19,611 nt of DNA, from contig JBBSEF010000057.1 in the NCBI GenBank assembly GCA_038240015.1, positions 1 through 19,611 of the forward strand. Reading direction: 5' to 3'. This document shows positions 14,451 to 19,611 of this stretch, in pieces. The notes below the pieces were generated by a model. That model had not been told where the DNA came from. It searched no databases and saw only the letters and a list, made by a program, of their open reading frames with translations. The position numbers and the translations under genes are program-made. The first letter of the stretch is position 1. Every line of letters begins with the position of its first letter. Origin of the DNA: CAHJXF01 sp038240015. Its GTDB lineage: Bacteria > Pseudomonadota > Gammaproteobacteria > Burkholderiales > Burkholderiaceae_D.

Positions 14451-15858
14451 TCTGTCCGCGCCACCACGTTTCGAATCTTGCAATTGGCATCGGCCGGGCC
14501 GTGAAGAACCCTTGGATCACGTCGCAGCCCAGTCCTTCGAGCAGCTTCATGGTCGCCTCGTCTTCGACGCCTTCGGCTACGGTCTGCAGATCGAAGTTGT
14601 GCGCGATATCGACGATCGACCGTACGATCCGCAGATCGCCGTCGCTCTGCGCATCGACCGCAGCGTTCGTTGACGCGCCCAGATTGCGCACGAACAGTTG
14701 ATCGATCTTCAATTCATCGAGCGGCATGCGGCGCAGATAGGCGAACGATGAATATCCGGTGCCGAAGTCGTCGAGCGACAGGCGCGTGCCGACACGCTTC
14801 AGCGCATGCAGTGTTGCGAGCGATCTCTCGACGTCCTGCATCAGCGTGTTCTCGGTGACTTCGAGCGTCAGGCGATCGGGCGCGACGTTCCACAGTTCAA
14901 GCGCCTGCTGCACGGTGCGCGGCAGATTGGTATCGGTGAGCATCGAGGCCGAGAGGTTGACCGCGATGCGAAGGTCGATGCCTCGCAGCGTGAACGCGGC
15001 CGATTGACGAAGTACGGTGTTGAGCACGAACAGCGTCAGTGCCGGCATCAGACCCTGTTCTTCGGCGAGGGCGATCACTTCGGTGGGCGTGACCGGTGCG
15101 ACGCCTTCGGGTCGCGGCCATCGGATCAGCGCCTCGGCAGCGTCGAATCGTCGGGTGCGAAGATTGTATTGAGGCTGCAGCCAGACTTCGAGTTGATTGG
15201 CTTGCAGGGCCGACTGGAGCGCTCCGGACAGGTTGGCATCGTCCGGCCGATGCTTGCCGCGCTCTGCGATGCGGTACCCCTCTTCGGTGACGCGAGCTTC
15301 ACGACAAGCGCGATCGGCTGCCTCGATCAAGGACTCGGCGTCGACGCCGTGGAAAGGAAACAATGCGCAGCCGATTGCGGGACGCACGCGCACGTGAAGA
15401 CCCACATCGCCCAGCGGCTCCTGCAGGATTCGCACGAGCCGAGCCGCGACCATAACAGCGCGCCCTGCACTGTCCACTTCGGGCAGGACCAGCAGCAGAT
15501 TTTCAACGCCCACCAGCGCGAAGCGGTCTCCCGATCGCAGCAGCTCTGCCGCGCGGCGACAGATGATTTCGAGAACATCGCGTGCGGCCGCGACTCCGGC
15601 GAGCGCGCGCGTGCGGTCGCTGCGCCTGAGCTCGATAAAAAAAATGCCGAAGCCGCCGGAGGACGACGACTGCAATTCACGGTCGGTCGCAACACCGGTT
15701 TGCAGCAGATCGCCGCGCCGCTTCGCGATCAGGGCATTGAGATACGCGAGCAACTCGTTCACGTCGCACTGATGGGCCTCGTCGAACAGAGCGGGCGCGA
15801 CGCGAACCTCATGCTCGAGCGGAGCGGAAGCATGCTTCGCCCTCGACCAGAGGTTCAT
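14443..15858 (-). CDS. Cyclic-di-GMP phosphodiesterase, degenerate GGDEF plus EAL
   Basis: A 471-residue cytoplasmic protein likely to hydrolyse c-di-GMP to pGpG. Residues 65-205 resemble a GGDEF domain, but the active-site loop that should read GGDEF reads VGVENLL (116-122), so cyclase activity is not expected. Residues 212-465 form an EAL domain with EAL at 242-244 (AEALIRW). Catalytic and metal residues appear intact: N301 (VNLSAS), E333 (LEVTEN), D363-D364 (DDFGTGYSS), K384 (LKID), E429 (AEGVE) and Q449 (QGFF). There is no membrane segment or signal peptide. The ATG overlaps the HD-GYP stop as ATGA (15855-15858), indicating translational coupling. Its stop overlaps that of the convergent cyclo-ligase gene by 8 nt. 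Confidence 0.92.
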   Translation of the reverse strand: MNLWSRAKHASAPLEHEVRVAPALFDEAHQCDVNELLAYLNALIAKRRGDLLQTGVATDRELQSSSSGGFGIFFIELRRSDRTRALAGVAAARDVLEIICRRAAELLRSGDRFALVGVENLLLVLPEVDSAGRAVMVAARLVRILQEPLGDVGLHVRVRPAIGCALFPFHGVDAESLIEAADRACREARVTEEGYRIAERGKHRPDDANLSGALQSALQANQLEVWLQPQYNLRTRRFDAAEALIRWPRPEGVAPVTPTEVIALAEEQGLMPALTLFVLNTVLRQSAAFTLRGIDLRIAVNLSASMLTDTNLPRTVQQALELWNVAPDRLTLEVTENTLMQDVERSLATLHALKRVGTRLSLDDFGTGYSSFAYLRRMPLDELKIDQLFVRNLGASTNAAVDAQSDGDLRIVRSIVDIAHNFDLQTVAEGVEDEATMKLLEGLGCDVIQGFFTARPMPIARFETWWRGQTI

Positions 15859-17177
15859 GCGAAATAGAACTGCCGCAGATCGAGCCCGTAAGCGCCGGTC
15901 GGCAAGCCGCGCACGATCTTGATCTCGGCGCCGTCGGCAGCTTTCGGTTGCAAGAGAAGATCAAGCGGCATCGGCTCGTGAATCGGCTTCTTCGACGGGT
16001 CGGTCAGAACCAGAACGCGCGGCTCGAGACGGCGCACGCGGTTGTGCGCAAGCACGGTCGCGACTTCGCCTGACGACAGCTCGACTAATGAGCCCGCCGG
16101 AAAAACGCCGATCGCCTGCACGAATTGCTCGACCAGCGGCGCGTGATAATGCGTGCCGCCCTGCGCATAGAGAATCTTGAGCGCATCGTAGGCCGGCAGC
16201 GGTTCCGCATAGGGACGCAACGACGTGAGCGCCGCAAACGAGTCGGCCACCGCCGCCATGCGACCGTAGATGCTGATCTGCGTGGCCGCAAGAGCGTTGG
16301 GATAACCGCTGCCATCGAGGCGCTCGTGATGTTGAAGGATTCCATCGCGCACATCGGGATGTACGGTGCCCGACTCCTCGAGCGCGGCGACTCCGAGCTC
16401 GACATGGCGCTTGATCGAGATGAACTCGGACGGCGTGAGCTTTCCCCGTTTGAGCAAGAGATCGCGATCGACCTTGATCTTGCCCAGATCGAGCAGCAAG
16501 CCGATCGCGCCGAGGTTGCCGAGTTGCTCCGGTGGAAAACCGAGATGTCGACCCAACTGCAGCAGATAGACCGCGACCTTCACGCCATGCGCATACGTGG
16601 CCGAGTCCTCGGTCCGTATGCGCGCGACCCACATCAAGGCATCGGGGTTGGCGATCGCGCTCTCGACCATGTTCTCGACCGCGCCGCCGATCGCTTCGAG
16701 ATTGACCTTCTCGCCGCCGGCTACTTGCCTCGCGATCAGATCGAGCGTTGCATCGGTGCTTCGATAGACGTCTTCGGCGCGCTCGATCTCGGCGTCGATC
16801 GGCTTCATCTCGCTGTAGATGGTTGGCGTGATGCCCTGAGGGATCAGCCCCAGCGCCTCGCGATCCCGGGCGACGTCTTCAGACGCCTGGCCGAGCTTTC
16901 CGAAACGGTCACGTACGCGCTTGAGCCATGCCAGCGCATCGAAGCGCCGCTCGGCGACATGCAGGTCGGGCAGGTGCTCGAATGACCCCAGGGTCGAATG
17001 TTTGGGATCGATCGTGATGCTCTTGCATTCCTTCTTCAGAGTGTCGATGTCCGATTGATCGGCGACGCGAAAGCCCTGGAGCAGGAAAGGCGTTTCCCGC
17101 CACGCGCGATCGAGCTCGGCGATGAACATGCCGACGCGAACCTGGTCGACGGAAATTTGAAGACTTTTTCTAAGCAT
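15855..17177 (-). CDS. DUF3391 plus HD-GYP domain protein, non-canonical HD dyad
   Basis: A 440-residue cytoplasmic protein of the c-di-GMP phosphodiesterase HD-GYP family. The N terminus (SVDQVRVGMFIAELDRAW) is a DUF3391 domain, commonly found in front of HD-GYP. The HD-GYP domain covers about residues 185-350, with H197 (TYAHGVKVA), H258, HHERLDGSGYP (283-293) and D312 (VADSFAALTS). The HD dyad, normally LLHDIGK, reads LLLDLGK (L229-D230), so one metal-ligand histidine is missing. The protein may have altered metal content, weak activity, or act as a c-di-GMP sensor. The ATG at 17177 is the first before the DUF3391 domain; the Shine-Dalgarno is weak. It lies 128 nt after metF and is coupled by ATGA overlap to the EAL gene. 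Confidence 0.9.
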   Translation of the reverse strand: MLRKSLQISVDQVRVGMFIAELDRAWRETPFLLQGFRVADQSDIDTLKKECKSITIDPKHSTLGSFEHLPDLHVAERRFDALAWLKRVRDRFGKLGQASEDVARDREALGLIPQGITPTIYSEMKPIDAEIERAEDVYRSTDATLDLIARQVAGGEKVNLEAIGGAVENMVESAIANPDALMWVARIRTEDSATYAHGVKVAVYLLQLGRHLGFPPEQLGNLGAIGLLLDLGKIKVDRDLLLKRGKLTPSEFISIKRHVELGVAALEESGTVHPDVRDGILQHHERLDGSGYPNALAATQISIYGRMAAVADSFAALTSLRPYAEPLPAYDALKILYAQGGTHYHAPLVEQFVQAIGVFPAGSLVELSSGEVATVLAHNRVRRLEPRVLVLTDPSKKPIHEPMPLDLLLQPKAADGAEIKIVRGLPTGAYGLDLRQFYFA

Positions 17178-17229
17178 GAGACGAGGCGCTGGGCAGACGA
17201 GGAAAACCGACGCAGTACGGCCCCTATGT

Positions 17230-17241
17230 CGGCAGCTGCCG
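17230..17241. promoter_or_regulatory. 12-bp palindrome between metF and the HD-GYP gene
   Basis: CGGCAGCTGCCG is a perfect palindrome in the 128-nt gap, about 53 nt upstream of the HD-GYP start. It could be a binding site for a dimeric regulator of the c-di-GMP operon. In GC-rich DNA a 12-bp palindrome may also arise by chance. No T tract follows, so it is not a terminator. Confidence 0.25.
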
Positions 17242-17305
17242 CCAAATCTTGATCGGCCCTGTCTCGATTTCTCCTGCGACGCGATGCGCGCCGTTGCGTC
17301 TGCCG

Positions 17306-18187
17306 TCAGACCTGCCAGCCGAGACGATTGCAGATCGAGATCGATGCGCCCGACTGATTGAGCGTATAGAAATGCAGGCCGGGCGCGCCGCCTTCGAGAA
17401 GTCGTTCGCACAAGGCGGTGACGACGTCGAGCCCGAAGGCGCGAATCGACGCGGCGTCGTCGCCGAATGACGCGAGCTTGAGCCGGACCCAGCGCGGAAT
17501 CTCGGCGCCGCAACCGTCCGAGAAGCGAGCGAGCTGCGTGAAGTTGGTGATCGGCATGACGCCCGGCACGATCTGCGCGTGGATGCCCAAGGCGCTGGTC
17601 GCATCGATCATGCGGAAGTAGGCGTCGGCGTTGTAGAAGTACTGCGTGATGGCCGAGTCCGCGCCGGCCTTGAACTTGGCCGCGAGATGGGCCAGATCGT
17701 CGGCCGGAGACTTCGCTTGCGGATGCATCTCGGGATAGGCCGCGACGTCGATATGGAACCAGTCGGCGGTTTCGGCACGCACGAACTCGACCAGGTCGCG
17801 CGCATAGCGAAAGTGCCCGCTGCCCGAGGCGCCGCTGCCGGAAGGCAGATCCCCGCGCAGCGTGACCAGGCGCTTGATGCCGATCTCGCGGTAATGCAAA
17901 AGGGTATCGCGCATCTCGTCTCGCGATGCGCCTACGCACGACAGGTGCGGAGCGGCGGCCACGTGTTCGCGATGCATCTCGGTGATCGTGGCCAACGTGC
18001 CTTCGCGCGTCGAGCCGCCCGCGCCGAACGTGACCGAAAAGAATTCGGGCGAGAAGCTCGAGAGTTCGCGACGCACGATGCGCAGCTTCTCGGCGCCCTC
18101 CGTGGTCCTGGGTGGAAAGAACTCGAAGCTGATGGCGCACTCACGCGCCGAAAAAACCTTCGAAGAACCGGCGAGCGCTTCAGTCAT
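17306..18187 (-). CDS. metF: Methylenetetrahydrofolate reductase
   Basis: Reduces 5,10-methylene-THF to 5-methyl-THF with FAD and NAD(P)H, supplying the methyl group for methionine synthesis. The 293-residue length is standard for bacterial MetF. ISFEFFPPRT (19-28) contains the catalytic Glu (E22). SVTFGAGGSTREGT, RLVTLRGDLP, AAYPEMHPQA, AGADSAITQYFYNADAYF and PGVMPITNFTQL follow in the normal order. The C terminus is the expected LHFYTLNQS...ICNRLGW. The ATG at 18187 overlaps the stop of the holin-like gene by 8 nt, so translation is probably coupled. With ahcY upstream, this makes a methyl-cycle operon. Confidence 0.96.
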   Translation of the reverse strand: MTEALAGSSKVFSARECAISFEFFPPRTTEGAEKLRIVRRELSSFSPEFFSVTFGAGGSTREGTLATITEMHREHVAAAPHLSCVGASRDEMRDTLLHYREIGIKRLVTLRGDLPSGSGASGSGHFRYARDLVEFVRAETADWFHIDVAAYPEMHPQAKSPADDLAHLAAKFKAGADSAITQYFYNADAYFRMIDATSALGIHAQIVPGVMPITNFTQLARFSDGCGAEIPRWVRLKLASFGDDAASIRAFGLDVVTALCERLLEGGAPGLHFYTLNQSGASISICNRLGWQV

Positions 18188-18524
18188 TGCGCAACAGGAC
18201 CGCGGACAACAACCACGAGATCATTGAAAACACGATCGACCCGAACACCCCGGCCCAGAAGCCGCCGACATGAAAGCCCGAGAGGATGTCGCCCACGAAC
18301 CAGAAGAGCAGCCCGTTGATCACGAAGATGAACAAGCCGAGCGTGAGCAGCGTCACGGGCAATGTGAGGATCACAAGGATCGGCCGCACGATCGCATTGA
18401 TCAGGCCGAGCACCAACGCCGCGATCAGCGCGGTCGTGAAGCTGTCGACGCTGATCGCCGGGATGACATAGGGCACCGCGAGCAACGCGACCGCGTTGAT
18501 CAGCCAGACGAGGATCAGGCGCAT
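18180..18524 (-). CDS. Phage holin family 4 (YvlD-like) small membrane protein
   Basis: A 114-residue inner-membrane protein of the Phage_holin_4_2 / YvlD family (PF04020). Despite the name, the family is chromosomal and not clearly phage-related. Four hydrophobic segments are visible at about residues 3-22, 29-52, 56-79 and 87-110. The family-type motifs LVLGLINAIVRPIL, LTLPVTLLTLGLF and FVINGLLFW lie in the centre. The ATG at 18524 has a GGAG sequence 5-6 nt upstream. The longer in-frame reading into ahcY is rejected. It follows ahcY by 74 nt containing a strong hairpin and overlaps metF by 8 nt. Its role is unknown; its place between ahcY and metF is conserved in related genomes as far as I recall. 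Confidence 0.88.
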   Translation of the reverse strand: MRLILVWLINAVALLAVPYVIPAISVDSFTTALIAALVLGLINAIVRPILVILTLPVTLLTLGLFIFVINGLLFWFVGDILSGFHVGGFWAGVFGSIVFSMISWLLSAVLLRND

Positions 18525-18550
18525 GAGGACTCCGAAGAGAAGATCGACGG

Positions 18551-18585
18551 GTGGAGGCCGTCGGTCGTTCGACCGCGGCCTCCAC
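18551..18585. promoter_or_regulatory. Long stable hairpin between ahcY and the holin-like gene
   Basis: GTGGAGGCC (18551-18559) pairs exactly with GGCCTCCAC (18577-18585). The arms continue inward through G18560-C18576 and, after one bulged T, through CGGTCG/CGACCG, leaving a two-base loop: about 16 pairs in all. In the operon direction (minus strand) it begins 13 nt after the ahcY stop. It is followed by pyrimidine-rich ATCTTCTCTTC rather than a pure T run. It could be a partial terminator or an mRNA-stabilising element that sets the ahcY-to-metF ratio. Confidence 0.6.
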
Positions 18586-18598
18586 GCTTCACGGCAGG

Positions 18599-19611
<1,013 letters not shown>

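Noticed and set aside
17178..18140. Long form of the HD-GYP protein extending upstream to 18140.
   Set aside because: The extension overlaps metF in another frame and has shadow-frame composition; the DUF3391 domain begins right after the ATG at 17177.
18180..18524. Prophage remnant suggested by the holin-like gene.
   Set aside because: The YvlD/holin-4 family is common as a chromosomal gene and no other phage gene is nearby.

Overview
The window looks like ordinary chromosomal DNA of a GC-rich betaproteobacterium, most likely Burkholderiales. I infer this from the codon use, from the DUF4148 secreted protein (a family typical of Burkholderiales), and from gene blocks I recognise from Burkholderia-like genomes: SDR-folB-ttcA next to a divergent midA; slt-NDUFA9-gst-cca divergent from the 5-formyltetrahydrofolate cyclo-ligase gene; and ahcY-holin-metF. 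I see no transposase, phage module, CRISPR array, tRNA or rRNA.

Layout. 90-2363 (+): a queuosine-precursor transporter (yhhQ type) followed after 3 nt by a Bacillus-like FGGY gluconokinase. 2373-4568 (-): a tight operon of a pteridine-reductase-like SDR, folB and ttcA. 4573-4650: a 33-bp tandem repeat in the divergent promoter region. 4707-5897 (+): midA, with a TTG start. 6110-6514 (+): a small secreted DUF4148 protein with three internal repeats, its own AT-rich upstream region and a clear terminator. 6515-8218 (-): a membrane protein joining a haem-b-type membrane domain, a 2Fe-2S ferredoxin and a class III cyclase-like domain whose catalytic residues are altered. 8353-8401: terminator of the next operon. 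8411-13642 (-): slt, an NDUFA9-like dehydrogenase, a GST and cca, transcribed in that order. 13791-14450 (+): 5-formyltetrahydrofolate cyclo-ligase. 14443-17177 (-): an HD-GYP protein and an EAL protein, translationally coupled. 17306-19611 (-): ahcY (cut by the window edge), a small holin-like membrane protein and metF. No gene-free stretch exceeds about 215 nt.

How the genes fit together. One-carbon metabolism recurs. FolB and the SDR act in pterin/folate synthesis, the cyclo-ligase returns 5-formyl-THF to the active pool, MetF makes 5-methyl-THF, and AhcY recycles S-adenosylhomocysteine to homocysteine. tRNA maturation is represented by TtcA, CCA transferase and the queuosine-precursor transporter. 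Two genes point to respiratory complex I (MidA and NDUFA9-like). Signalling is represented by the two cyclic-di-GMP proteins and the cyclase fusion.

Most of the window is housekeeping. The least conventional items are the haem/2Fe-2S/cyclase fusion with four conservative changes at catalytic positions, the HD-GYP protein lacking the His of its HD dyad, the CCA enzyme with an eroded HD domain, the 33-bp repeat, and several strong intergenic hairpins. I found no clearly new multi-gene system.
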